A DNA stretch of 64,000 nucleotides from Lysobacter_K koreensis (GCF_042677045.1 NZ_JBHTIH010000004.1:314206-378205), one strand, 5' to 3'. Positions 32,017 through 40,356 are shown, counted from the first letter of the stretch. Numbers and translations: made by a program. Notes: generated by a model from the letters alone, not told the origin.

Positions 32017-32047
32017 AGGCGCAGGAGCTATTTTTACCCCTGCGCCT
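32017..32047 (-). terminator. Stem-loop between the two precursor genes
   Basis: A 9-base perfect stem AGGCGCAGG (32017-32025) / CCTGCGCCT (32039-32047) enclosing an AT-rich loop, 15 bases past the stop of precursor 2 on the minus strand. No long T run follows, so it could be a weak terminator, an attenuator or an RNA-processing site. Confidence 0.5.
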
Positions 32048-32061
32048 GTCAAGAGTTGCAG

Positions 32062-32421
32062 CTATTTGCGGCGCAGGGCTGCCGTGATACTCCCGGCTTC
32101 GAAGCAGTGCGGGTTCGTGAATATTCCAGCCGACGTAATGTGAGCTTTCAGATGATCTCGCGCAGAAATGAACTCGTTCTTCGACGCGATGCGATTCACC
32201 GGCCCGCATCTGGAAATCGACTCGGTGGAGATGGGGTGGCCTAGCATCGCTAGTGCCGCATTCGGATCTTTCTCGAACAAGTCGCGAAACATGTTGTCGG
32301 TGCTCAAGAGTTCCAAGAGCCGGTCGGCGACTTGGGGTTGTAGCGGGTTTTTCCCATTGATCGCTACTGATAGCTGACGCGTGGGTTGAGGCGCTTGACG
32401 GTGTGCGGAAACAGTTTGCAT
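32062..32421 (-). CDS. Precursor-like peptide 2 (NHLP-related putative modified peptide)
   Basis: A 119-residue protein from ATG 32421, which has an AGGAGAG ribosome site; a longer frame upstream starts poorly. It is paralogous to precursor 1: VADRLLELLSTDNMFRDLFE in the leader, aligned Cys at 72 and 106, and the ending TNPHCFEAGSITAALRRK. The N-terminal 30 residues are Gln/Pro-rich and differ from precursor 1. It is transcribed divergently from the dehydrogenase, with 105 bases between the starts, and probably together with precursor 1. Confidence 0.75.
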   Translation of the reverse strand: MQTVSAHRQAPQPTRQLSVAINGKNPLQPQVADRLLELLSTDNMFRDLFEKDPNAALAMLGHPISTESISRCGPVNRIASKNEFISARDHLKAHITSAGIFTNPHCFEAGSITAALRRK

Positions 32422-32526
32422 ATCGCTCTCCTCTCGTTGGTGATGACCCGCTGCATGATGCCGTCGCGTGTCACCGCATAAGCTATCTGTCATCGTGTAC
32501 TGCGGGGAAGTGGCCTAGGAGGTCAA

Positions 32527-33723
32527 ATGCGCGTGCGTCGCTGTGCGGTGTTGTATCTGGAGCCGCGCGAGGAGATCAGCTTCGACCTGAACGTACTGCT
32601 GTCAGGTGGCGATGGCCTGCGCCGCGGCAGCCGCTGGTTGGCTCTGGCGCCGCACCTCGGCGAGGAAGTCGAAGTTGATTCAATGGAGCGCGAACTGCTC
32701 GGTGCACTTGGCCCCAGCCAATGGGTGGATGCGAACACGTTAGCCTCGCATCCGCCGGTCGCGCTCAAGCGCCTGCTGAAGCAAGGCCTGCTGATATCAG
32801 ACGGCAAGCGTCACGCCGCGCACCGCGAACGCGACGATGCGTTGCGCTCGACCTACTGGCACCCGTTGGCCGCGACGCTGCATGCGTTTACCCGTTGGCG
32901 CGAGGTCGATGCGGTGCAAAGCATGAAAGACAGCGGCACCGAGACCGCCCTCGAGATGCGCCAGGTGCTCGGCGCGCCGCCAGCCGAGGCCGCGCGTCGC
33001 GGCGAGGATTCGCAACGGCTGCCGCTGCCGCGCGCCGCGCCGACCGACTTCGACCGCCTGCTCGCGCGCCGCGCCACCTGCCGCAACTTCGATGCCGCCA
33101 GGCCGCTGCCACACGCGCTGTTCGCGCAGCTGCTCGAACGCGTGTTCTCGGCGCAGGCCGAGGTCCGGGTCAGCGACGACACCGTGTTCCTGAAGAAGAC
33201 CAGCCCGTCCGGTGGCGGCCTGCACCCGGTCGAGGCCTACCTGATCGTGCAGCACGTCGAAGGGGTCGCCCCCGGCCTGTACCACTACCAGGCGCGCGAG
33301 CACGCACTAGAACCGTTGCCCGCACCCGCGCAGCCGCTGCGCGAATTCGTCATGGACATGGTCGCGCAGCAGCACTGGTTCGCAGACGCGCACGTGCTGG
33401 TGCTGCTGTCGCCGCGCTTCGATCGCACGTTCTGGAAGTACCGCCATCACGCCAAGGGCTACCGCGTGGTCGCCCTCGAAGCCGGACACCTGTCGCAGAC
33501 CCTGTACCTGTCCGCCACCGAGGCCGGGCTGGGCGCCTTCATCACCGGCGCGATCAACGAGGTGCAGCTGGAACGCGCCTTCGGCCTCGACCCGATCCAG
33601 CAGGGCGCGCTGGCGGTCTGCGGCTTCGGCTGGCGCGGCGAGGTGATGACGACCACCGAGCTCGACCCGGCCGGCGAGGTCTGGGTACGCACCGCGGAGC
33701 TGGCCGCCGATCCGCGCGACTGA
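32527..33723 (+). CDS. SagB-type putative peptide-maturation dehydrogenase
   Basis: A 398-residue protein with an exact AGGAGG ribosome site. Residues 1-120 are a winged-helix-like leader-binding region (SMERELLGALGPSQWVDANT, VALKRLLKQGLLISDG). Residues 170-398 form an FMN-dependent nitroreductase fold of the SagB type: RRATCRNFDAARPLPHALF, the KKTSPSGGGLHPVEAYL flavin loop, and GHLSQTLYLSATEAGLGAFI. SagB enzymes oxidise azolines made from Cys or Ser/Thr. No YcaO cyclodehydratase is present here, so the substrate bond is unknown. This is the family called putative peptide maturation dehydrogenase. Confidence 0.85.
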   Translation: MRVRRCAVLYLEPREEISFDLNVLLSGGDGLRRGSRWLALAPHLGEEVEVDSMERELLGALGPSQWVDANTLASHPPVALKRLLKQGLLISDGKRHAAHRERDDALRSTYWHPLAATLHAFTRWREVDAVQSMKDSGTETALEMRQVLGAPPAEAARRGEDSQRLPLPRAAPTDFDRLLARRATCRNFDAARPLPHALFAQLLERVFSAQAEVRVSDDTVFLKKTSPSGGGLHPVEAYLIVQHVEGVAPGLYHYQAREHALEPLPAPAQPLREFVMDMVAQQHWFADAHVLVLLSPRFDRTFWKYRHHAKGYRVVALEAGHLSQTLYLSATEAGLGAFITGAINEVQLERAFGLDPIQQGALAVCGFGWRGEVMTTTELDPAGEVWVRTAELAADPRD

Positions 33724-33817
33724 GAAAAACTCCCTCTTCCGGCACATGGACACGGTTGCGGCGCGTCGATAGGGTGGCGCGACCAATCAGGGGTCCAATC
33801 GGAAGGGGTAGTGCGAG

Positions 33818-34270
33818 ATGCGTTTGTTCATATTCATGGGGCTGTTGCTGGCGTCCTTCGGCGCGTTCGCCGATTCGGCCGGGCGCAAGCCGCTGGCAGT
33901 GGTGGCGATCACCGCGCAGCAGAAGCAGATCCACGACGACGTCATCGCGGTCAGGGGCCGCTACAAGGACATGCCCTCGTCGAAGCGCGTAGACCTGCTC
34001 GCCAAGCAGGCCGGACTGATGGCGATGCTGGAAGGCAAGACCACCACCGACGAGCTGTCCGAAAGCGAGCAAACCGAGGCGTTCAATACCCTCGAATGGA
34101 TTGAGGCGGCGATCAACAATGCCGAGGACGAGCGCATGGTCTGTCGCCGCGAAAAGGTGCTGGGTAGTACCCGTCTGACCCGGGTCTGCCGCACGGTGGA
34201 GGAAGAGCGCCGCATGAAGGAGCTGGCGCGTGACCAACTCGACCGTGGCGATGCTCAGATGCGTCGGTAA
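33818..34270 (+). CDS. Tandem secreted paralogue A, unknown function
   Basis: A 150-residue protein with a GGAAGGGG ribosome site and signal peptide (LFIFMGLLLASFGAFA). Mature features: an ITAQQKQIH start, LLAKQAGLMAMLEGK, FNTLEWIEAAINNAEDERMV and a C-terminal CRREKVLGSTRLTRVCRT with two Cys residues in a C-x13-C-like spacing. It is closest to paralogue B (FNTLEWIEAA and DERMVC are identical). First of four tandem relatives; an intrinsic terminator follows. I do not recognise a named family or function; the two Cys suggest a periplasmic disulfide. Confidence 0.75.
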   Translation: MRLFIFMGLLLASFGAFADSAGRKPLAVVAITAQQKQIHDDVIAVRGRYKDMPSSKRVDLLAKQAGLMAMLEGKTTTDELSESEQTEAFNTLEWIEAAINNAEDERMVCRREKVLGSTRLTRVCRTVEEERRMKELARDQLDRGDAQMRR

Positions 34271-34290
34271 CGGAATCGCGCTGGAAAAAA

Positions 34291-34314
34291 GGGCGGCCAA
34301 TGGCCGCCCTTTTT
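34291..34314 (+). terminator. Intrinsic terminator after paralogue A
   Basis: Stem GGGCGGCCA (34291-34299) / TGGCCGCCC (34301-34309) followed by TTTTT and preceded by an A run. Confidence 0.9.
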
Positions 34315-34411
34315 GTTTCAGTCCGGAATCGCCGGGAACCTGAACAGATGCCGCGTTGAAGCGGGCCGTCAGCCGGCGTAGTGTCGGCCGCTCACCCCGT
34401 GGAGAACCGCC

Positions 34412-34858
34412 GTGAAGATTCGTGCCTGCCTGCTCGCGCTGCTGTTGGTCGCCCCCGTCGCCTCCGCGTCCGTCGACCGCGGCGTCCTCCAGTTCGAGGC
34501 GATCCGCACCCAGCAGGCGCAGATCCGCACAGGCGTCGAATCGCGCAGCGGCCGCTTCAAGGAATTGCCCGCGAACACGCGCAGCGAACTGCTCGCCAAG
34601 CAGGCGCAGCTGCTGTCGCTGATGGAGGGCAAGCAGTCGACCGATGAGCTAAACGAGACCCAGAAGACCGAGGTCTTCAACACCCTCGAGTGGATCGAGG
34701 CGGCGGTCAACAACGCTGACGACGAACGCATGGTCTGCGAGCGCCGCGCGATCCTGGGCAGCACCCGCAAGGAGCGCGTGTGCAAGACCGCCGGCCAGTT
34801 GCGCGTCGAGCGCGAGGCCGCCCGCGAGCGCATGGACAGCCGCGACATGCAGCGCTGA
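34412..34858 (+). CDS. Tandem secreted paralogue B, unknown function
   Basis: A 148-residue protein with signal peptide (LLALLLVAPVASA). Same architecture as paralogue A: IRTQQAQIR, LLAKQAQLLSLMEGK, FNTLEWIEAAVNNADDERMV, then CERRAILGSTRKERVCKT. A and B form one pair within the family, C and D the other. A 12-base stem-loop follows, so each gene may be its own transcription unit. Highly charged and helical apart from the Cys module. Confidence 0.75.
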   Translation: MKIRACLLALLLVAPVASASVDRGVLQFEAIRTQQAQIRTGVESRSGRFKELPANTRSELLAKQAQLLSLMEGKQSTDELNETQKTEVFNTLEWIEAAVNNADDERMVCERRAILGSTRKERVCKTAGQLRVEREAARERMDSRDMQR

Positions 34859-34880
34859 AGCGCGCTACCTGATGCGACCC

Positions 34881-34906
34881 GAACGGGCGGCCCAGGCCGC
34901 CCGTTC
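34881..34906 (+). terminator. Stem-loop after paralogue B
   Basis: Perfect 12-base stem GAACGGGCGGCC (34881-34892) / GGCCGCCCGTTC (34895-34906) with a two-base gap. The T tract is poor, so termination is probable but not certain. Confidence 0.7.
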
Positions 34907-34972
34907 CTGTGTCCGGCCTCCGAATCCGGCGCCGTTGTAGGCGGTATTGACGCGGCAGTACGGGAGATTGCA

Positions 34973-35467
34973 ATGAACCGGCACGCCTTCACGGTCACCT
35001 TGCTGCTGTCGCTGGCAGCCACGGCCGCCACCGCCAACGTCGGAAAAATCGGCCAGATCCTGCAGCAGCAACGCGAGATACGCGACGCATCCGAGCACTC
35101 GACCGGCGCTTATGCCCGGTTCGGCGCTGAAGCACTGGGGCGGATGCACGCCGCGCAGGACCGCATCTTCGAACTGCTTGATGGCGTGAGCGCAGTGGAA
35201 CAACTCAACCGTGACCAGCAGGCTGAGCTGTTCAATGCACTGGAAGAGGTCAAGGCGGTGATTGCCGACAATCAGGCGAACAAGCAGGTCTGCTGGCGCG
35301 AGCACAAGCTGGGCACGACATTGAGGCAGACGCGATGCGCGACGGTTGCCGAACGTGCACAGGCCCGCGAGGAGTCGCGCCAATGGCACGGCGACACCAG
35401 CATATGCGGCCAGGCCAGCACCGGAATCTCGTGTGGGACGGACGCCGTCGGGCGCCTCGGGCCGTAG
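34973..35467 (+). CDS. Tandem secreted paralogue C, unknown function
   Basis: A 164-residue protein with a GGGAG ribosome site and signal peptide (LLLSLAATAATA). The family pattern is kept: ILQQQREIR, a helical stretch ending IFELLDG, ELFNALEEVKAVIADN, then VCWREHKLGTTLRQTRCATV. It is closest to paralogue D (VCWRE and TRC). The C-terminal 30 residues differ and carry two extra Cys (SICGQ, ISCGT). Confidence 0.75.
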   Translation: MNRHAFTVTLLLSLAATAATANVGKIGQILQQQREIRDASEHSTGAYARFGAEALGRMHAAQDRIFELLDGVSAVEQLNRDQQAELFNALEEVKAVIADNQANKQVCWREHKLGTTLRQTRCATVAERAQAREESRQWHGDTSICGQASTGISCGTDAVGRLGP

Positions 35468-35514
35468 AATCGCCAGCGAGATCCCTGTTCCCGTGTGCCG
35501 ACAAGGAGTAGCGA

Positions 35515-35979
35515 ATGAAGCGACTGATTGCGATCGTGGTGGCGTGCATGGCACTCAGCGGCGCCGCGCTGGCACAGGCGGGCGACGAGGGCGACGGTTT
35601 GCAGCGGATCCTCAAGCAGCAGCACGCGCTCAAGGCCGACCTCGACGATGGCGGCATCGACGGCCTGACCGCGCGCCAGGGCAGTGCGATCCGCAAGGCG
35701 CAGGCCGAGGTGTTCGCGCTGACCGAAGGCAAGGCGGCGCTGGCCGACCTGTCGATGGACCAGAAGGTGCAGCTGGAGAACGCGCTGGAGCGGATCAACG
35801 CGCAGGTCAAGAACAGCAAGGCCGGCCACGACGAGCAGCAGGTGTGCTGGCGCGAGCAGAAATCCGGGTCCAGCGTGAAGGTCACCCGCTGCGGCACCGA
35901 GGCGGAACGGCGCGAGGCCCGCGAGGGTGCGCGCGATTTCCTGGAACGCCCGAAGGTCTGCGGCGAACGCTGCGGTTGA
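35515..35979 (+). CDS. Tandem secreted paralogue D, unknown function
   Basis: A 154-residue protein with an AAGGAG ribosome site and signal peptide (AIVVACMALSGAALA). Features: ILKQQHALKADL, AEVFALTEGKAALADLS, LENALERINAQVKNS, then QVCWREQKSGSSVKVTRCGT and a VCGERCG ending with two more Cys. Last of the four. It is 48 bases from paralogue C with no clear terminator between, so C and D may be co-transcribed. A REP palindrome follows its stop. Confidence 0.75.
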   Translation: MKRLIAIVVACMALSGAALAQAGDEGDGLQRILKQQHALKADLDDGGIDGLTARQGSAIRKAQAEVFALTEGKAALADLSMDQKVQLENALERINAQVKNSKAGHDEQQVCWREQKSGSSVKVTRCGTEAERREAREGARDFLERPKVCGERCG

Positions 35980-35988
35980 GTGGATGAC

Positions 35989-36010
35989 GTACGGCGGGTT
36001 TCAACCCGCC
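35989..36010. repeat. Single GGCGGGTTTCAACCCGCC palindrome
   Basis: GTAC-headed single copy of the GTAGGGCGGGTT family, just after paralogue D and before the convergent comM. Confidence 0.8.
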
Positions 36011-36054
36011 ATGGCTGTCCGCGCCGCAAACTAGGCCGGGCTGGTCCGGGGCGC

Positions 36055-37572
36055 TCAGGCCGCCTGGGTGGACTGGCTGCCGCGGTCGATCCGCCGGTAG
36101 CCGATCGCCTCGCTCAGGTGCGCGGTTAGGATCTGCGGTTGGCCGGCAAGGTCGGCGATCGTGCGCGCGACCCGCAGGATGCGGTGCAACGAGCGCGCCG
36201 ACAGTTGCAGGGTGTCGACCGCGCGTTCGAGCAAGGCGTGGTCGGCGTTGGAGAGCCGGCAGGTTGCCATGGTTTCGGCCTGGCTTAAGCGGGCATTCGG
36301 CTTGCCGGCGCGACCGTGCTGGACCGCGCGCGCCTGCACCACGCGCTCGCGCACATCCAAGGTGCACTCGCCGTCGGGCGCATCGGGCCGCAGCTCGGTC
36401 GGCGGCAACCGCGGTACCTCGATGTGCAGGTCGATGCGGTCGAGCAGCGGCCCGGAGATGCGCGCGCGGTAGCGGCGGATCGCCTCGCCGTTGCAACGGC
36501 AGCGCCCGCTGCTGTCGCCGGCCCAGCCGCACGGGCAGGGGTTCATCGCCGCGACCAGCTGGAACTGCGCCGGGAACTCCGAGCTGCGCGCCGCGCGCGA
36601 CACCGTGACCACGCCCGACTCGAGCGGCTCGCGCAGCACCTCGAGCGCACGCCGGTCCCATTCGGGCAGTTCGTCGAGGAACAGCACGCCGCGATGTGCG
36701 AGGGAAATTTCGCCCGGGCGCGGCTCGGCGCCGCCGCCGACCAGCGCCACCGCGCTGGCGGTGTGGTGCGGCGAGCGGTAAGGCCGTTCCCGCCAGCGCG
36801 CCGGATCCAGACCGCGACCGCTGACCGAGGCGATCGCCGCCGCTTCCAGCGCCTCCTCCTCCGAGGCCTCGGGCAACAGGCCCGACAAGCGCGAGGCGAG
36901 CAGGGTCTTGCCGCAGCCCGGTGGGCCGATCAACAACAAGTGGTGGCCGCCGGCCGCGGCGATCTCCAGTGCGCGCCGCGCGTGCGCCTGCCCGCGCACG
37001 TCGGCCAGGTCCGGGCCGCGCTCGCGCACGGTCGGCAGCGCGATCGCGTGCGGCAGCGGCTTGCGCCCTTCCAGCATCGCGCACACCTCCAGCAGCGTGC
37101 GCGCGGTGCAGGCCTCGACCTGCGTCGCCAGCGCGGCCTCGGCGCCGTTGCCGGCCGGCACGACCAGCTTGCGCCCGGCCTGCGCGGTGGCGAGCGCCGC
37201 CGGCAGCACGCCGTCGACCGCGCGCAGCTCGCCGGTCAGGCCGAGCTCGCCGAGAAACTCGTACTCCTGCAACGCCTCCAGCGGCACCTGGCCGCTCGCG
37301 GCAAGGATGCCCAGCGCGATCGCCAGATCGAAGCGGCCGCCGTCCTTGGGCAGGTCAGCCGGCGCGAGGTTGACGGTGATGCGCCGCGCCGGGAATTCGA
37401 ACTGCGCGCACTGGATCGCCGCACGCACCCGGTCCTTGGCTTCGCGCACCGCGGCTTCGGGCAGGCCGACGATCGACATCGCCGGCAGGCCGCCGCCCAG
37501 GTGCACTTCCACCCGGACCGCGGGCGCACGCACGCCCGAACGCGCACGGCTGTGCACGAGTGCCAGGTTCAT
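36055..37572 (-). CDS. comM: ComM/YifB-type Mg-chelatase-like AAA+ ATPase
   Basis: A 505-residue protein. The N-terminal ComM domain is VHLGGGLPAMSIVGLPEAA. Walker A is GPPGCGKTLLASRL, Walker B the LFLDELPEW segment, and the C-terminal domain contains LSARSLHRILRVARTIADL. ComM is a hexameric helicase that extends heteroduplex branches during natural transformation. ubiK lies 10 bases upstream on the same strand, so the two are co-transcribed, an arrangement common in Xanthomonadaceae. Confidence 0.95.
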   Translation of the reverse strand: MNLALVHSRARSGVRAPAVRVEVHLGGGLPAMSIVGLPEAAVREAKDRVRAAIQCAQFEFPARRITVNLAPADLPKDGGRFDLAIALGILAASGQVPLEALQEYEFLGELGLTGELRAVDGVLPAALATAQAGRKLVVPAGNGAEAALATQVEACTARTLLEVCAMLEGRKPLPHAIALPTVRERGPDLADVRGQAHARRALEIAAAGGHHLLLIGPPGCGKTLLASRLSGLLPEASEEEALEAAAIASVSGRGLDPARWRERPYRSPHHTASAVALVGGGAEPRPGEISLAHRGVLFLDELPEWDRRALEVLREPLESGVVTVSRAARSSEFPAQFQLVAAMNPCPCGWAGDSSGRCRCNGEAIRRYRARISGPLLDRIDLHIEVPRLPPTELRPDAPDGECTLDVRERVVQARAVQHGRAGKPNARLSQAETMATCRLSNADHALLERAVDTLQLSARSLHRILRVARTIADLAGQPQILTAHLSEAIGYRRIDRGSQSTQAA

Positions 37573-37582
37573 GGTGGCCGGC

Positions 37583-37849
37583 TCAGTGGCGCGGCGGCGC
37601 GGGGCGGTCGAGCTGCGATTCGAGCTCGGCGACCGCGGCCTGCAGCTGTTCGAGCTTCTCGCGGGTGCGCAGCAACACCGCGCGCTGCACGTCGAACTCC
37701 TCGCGCGTGACCAGGTCGAGCTTGGCCAGGCCCGACTGCAGCACCGACTTGAAGTTCTGCTGCAGTTCGTCGCGGCCCTCGCGCAGGCCCGGCGGCACCA
37801 GCGAGCTGAGGCGGCGGGCGAGGTCGTCGATGTGGCTGAGGTCGATCAT
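37583..37849 (-). CDS. ubiK: Ubiquinone accessory factor UbiK
   Basis: An 88-residue protein from ATG 37849, behind an AGGAG ribosome site; the frame is open further upstream without a good start. The UbiK/YqiC pattern is clear: MIDLSHIDDLARRLSSLVPP, ELQQNFKSVLQSGLAKLDLV, then the coiled coil REEFDVQRAVLLRTREKLEQ. UbiK binds UbiJ and aids ubiquinone synthesis. ubiJ itself is 25 kb away in this window (11419-12072). Confidence 0.93.
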   Translation of the reverse strand: MIDLSHIDDLARRLSSLVPPGLREGRDELQQNFKSVLQSGLAKLDLVTREEFDVQRAVLLRTREKLEQLQAAVAELESQLDRPAPPRH

Positions 37850-38058
37850 GGGATGGCTCCTGCGGCGGTGCAGCCAGCGTGGCCGTGCGGCCGGGGCTGC
37901 GCTATCGGCGCCGGCCGCGCTGCGCTGTCGGAAAAATCCGATACGCCCGAGGCGGTGGGCCGGGACGGCGCGCACTCTACCGCAAGCCCGGGCCGGGCCG
38001 CGTGACCTTCGCGTTATCCTGCCGCCAGCGAACAGTGCCCGCAGGGGAGAGGCAGCCG

Positions 38059-38397
38059 ATGAAGATGGTCATGGCGGTGATCAAGCCGTTCAAGCTCGAC
38101 GACGTGCGCGAGGCGCTGGCCGAGGCCGGCGTCGCCGGCATCACCGCCACCGAGGTCAAGGGCTTCGGCCGCCAGAAGGGCCACACCGAGCTCTACCGCG
38201 GCGCCGAGTACGTGGTCGACTTCCTGCCCAAGATCAAGCTCGAGGTCGCGGTCACCGACGACCAGGTCGACAGCGTGGTCGAGGCGATCATGAAGGCCGC
38301 CGGCACCGGCAAGATCGGCGACGGCAAGATCTTCGTCTGGGAGATGGAGCGGGTGGTGCGGATCCGGACCGGCGAGATGGACGGCGACGCGTTGTAG
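38059..38397 (+). CDS. PII nitrogen-regulatory protein (GlnB/GlnK)
   Basis: A 112-residue PII protein. The T-loop has the uridylylation site Tyr51 (ELYRGAEY), and the B- and C-loops are AAGTGKIGDGKIFVWEME and RIRTGEMDGDAL. It senses 2-oxoglutarate and ATP/ADP to control glutamine synthetase and ammonium uptake. No amtB follows, which would be expected of a GlnK, so GlnB or GlnK cannot be decided. A decayed copy of its 3' end lies at 40545-40678 beyond the opposite-strand GGDEF gene. Confidence 0.95.
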   Translation: MKMVMAVIKPFKLDDVREALAEAGVAGITATEVKGFGRQKGHTELYRGAEYVVDFLPKIKLEVAVTDDQVDSVVEAIMKAAGTGKIGDGKIFVWEMERVVRIRTGEMDGDAL

Positions 38398-38427
38398 CCG
38401 CATCCGCGTGGCGGGCATCGCCGGCGA

Positions 38428-40356
38428 TCACGCCGACGCGGCGAGCGCCTCGTCCTCGATCCGGTTGCGGCCGTCGTGTTTCGCCCGATACAGCGCGCTG
38501 TCCGCGCGCCGGGTGAGTTCGACCAGGCCGCGGTCCTCGCGGCGCAGGCGGGCGACGCCGACGCTGACGGACACCCGCAGGCCAGGCGCGAGGTCGTCCA
38601 GCGCCAACCGCTCGACGCTCGCGCGCAGGCGCTCGGCGATGCGCAGGCCACCGGCCTGGTCGGCGTCGGGCAGCACCACCAGGAACTCCTCGCCGCCGCT
38701 GCGGCCGAGCAGGTCGCCCTGGCGCAGTGCTCCCGAGCAAGTCTGTGCGACGCGCGTCAGCACCGCGTCGCCGACGTCATGGCCGTGCGTGTCGTTGATG
38801 CGCTTGAAGTGGTCGATGTCGATGACCAGCGTGGTCAGTGGCCGCCGGTCGTCGCGCGCGTGCGCGATCGCGTCCTCGCCGAACTGCTCGATCCGGCGCC
38901 GGTTGGCGACCCCGGTCAGCGCGTCGGTGTGGGCGAGGTCGCGCAGCCGGCGCGCGCCGCGCACTTGCCGCAGCACCAGCGCCACCATCAGCAGGATCAG
39001 CACCGCGCCGAGCCCGAGCGCACTCCACTGCCAGCGCCGGGCGCGCAGCAGCGCCTCGAGCCGGGCGTCGCGCAGTCGCGTTTCGGCGACCAGCCGGCGA
39101 TTCTCGTGCTCGCGCTGCTTCGCATCGAAGCGGTGCTGGAGCAGGCGCGTGCGCTCGTCGCCGAGGCGGCGTTGCAAGGCGTCATGCAGCTGCAGGTAGC
39201 GCCTGAAATCGGCGAGCGCGGGCTGCGGCCGGCCCAGCGCTTCGAGCGTGGCGGCACGCGCAAGGTGGAACATCGCGAGGTAGCGCTCGTTGTCCTCACG
39301 CTGCAGCAGCGGCGCCGCGCGGTCGAAGTGCCGCAGCGCGCGCGCATGTCGGCCTAGCGCCGCATTCGCTTCACCGCGACGCAGTTCGAGCATCCCCGCG
39401 TTGGTGTGGTCGCCGGCCGCGGCGAACTCGGCCTGCGCCTGGTCGAGCAGCTGCAACGCCCGCGCGGGTGCACCGAGCTGCGTCTGCGCATAGGCCATGC
39501 CGAGGTGGATGAAGCCGAAGTGGTTGTCAAAGCCGTGGTCCCGTGCGACCTGCAGCGCGCGTTCGTAGGCCGCGAGTGCCTGCGCGGCTTGACCGAGGTC
39601 TTCGAAAGCGTACGCGGTCTGCAGTTCGTCCGAGATCAGCGAGATCCAGTTGCGCTCGCGCAGCGACACCACGCGGCTGCGTTCGAGATAGCGCAGCGCC
39701 TGCCGGTGCTCGCCCATGCGCCGGTAGACGATCGCGACGCGTTGCAGGTTGGCTTCGGCGCGAGCGCGCAAGCCGGCACGTCGGTAGACCGCGCCTGCGT
39801 CCAGCGTGTCGATCAGCGCCAGCGCCTGTTCGCCGAGCCGCGAGCGCACGCCGCCGCGCAGCGCCAGGCCATCGCCGTGCAGTCGCGCCTCGCCGAGGCT
39901 GCGCGCGAGCATGATGCCGGTACCGTAGTCGGTGATCGCCGCGCGCGTATCGAGCGCGACCTCGGCATGACTGGCGCGGCAGTAATGGAAGTGCACCTGC
40001 AACTGCGGCGCGCGCGCGCGGCGCGCGTCGGCGATGCCGCGCTCGGCGAACGCGCGTCCGCTCGCGGGCTCGTCCGGGTGCCAGGCGCAGGCGAGCGCGC
40101 GGTAGCCAAGTTCGCGGCGGGCGTCGCCCGGCGGCAGCAGCTCGTGCAGGGTCGCGAGGTCGGCGCGCGCGCGCTTTTCGTCGAACTCCCAGGCAGCGTC
40201 CGCGGCGATCCGCTCAAAGGCGCGATCAAACGCCGCGGCGGTCGTCGGCCGTGGGCCACGACCGTCAGGCCGCTCCTGTGCCGCTGCCGGCGCGCACGCC
40301 CCGGCGAGCGCGAGGAGCGCGGCGAGGGCTGGCAATAAAAGGCTATGGAACGGCAT
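38428..40356 (-). CDS. TPR-GGDEF diguanylate cyclase with periplasmic sensor
   Basis: About 642 residues from ATG 40356, chosen for its signal peptide (LLLPALAALLALAGACAPAAA). The periplasmic part is TPR-like (QRVAIVYRRMGEHRQALRYL, ALAAYERALQVARDHGF, LELRRGEANAALGRHARALR). A coiled coil and a membrane helix (ALGLGAVLILLMVALVL) lead to a GGDEF domain with SGGEEF and an RQGD inhibition site five residues before it. It should make c-di-GMP in response to an exported signal. It lies between the intact PII gene and a PII fragment, both on the other strand. Confidence 0.9.
   Translation of the reverse strand: MPFHSLLLPALAALLALAGACAPAAAQERPDGRGPRPTTAAAFDRAFERIAADAAWEFDEKRARADLATLHELLPPGDARRELGYRALACAWHPDEPASGRAFAERGIADARRARAPQLQVHFHYCRASHAEVALDTRAAITDYGTGIMLARSLGEARLHGDGLALRGGVRSRLGEQALALIDTLDAGAVYRRAGLRARAEANLQRVAIVYRRMGEHRQALRYLERSRVVSLRERNWISLISDELQTAYAFEDLGQAAQALAAYERALQVARDHGFDNHFGFIHLGMAYAQTQLGAPARALQLLDQAQAEFAAAGDHTNAGMLELRRGEANAALGRHARALRHFDRAAPLLQREDNERYLAMFHLARAATLEALGRPQPALADFRRYLQLHDALQRRLGDERTRLLQHRFDAKQREHENRRLVAETRLRDARLEALLRARRWQWSALGLGAVLILLMVALVLRQVRGARRLRDLAHTDALTGVANRRRIEQFGEDAIAHARDDRRPLTTLVIDIDHFKRINDTHGHDVGDAVLTRVAQTCSGALRQGDLLGRSGGEEFLVVLPDADQAGGLRIAERLRASVERLALDDLAPGLRVSVSVGVARLRREDRGLVELTRRADSALYRAKHDGRNRIEDEALAASA

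Noticed and set aside
38408..39357. Frames antisense to the TPR-GGDEF gene
   Set aside because: No domain; GGEEF and signal peptide support the minus strand.
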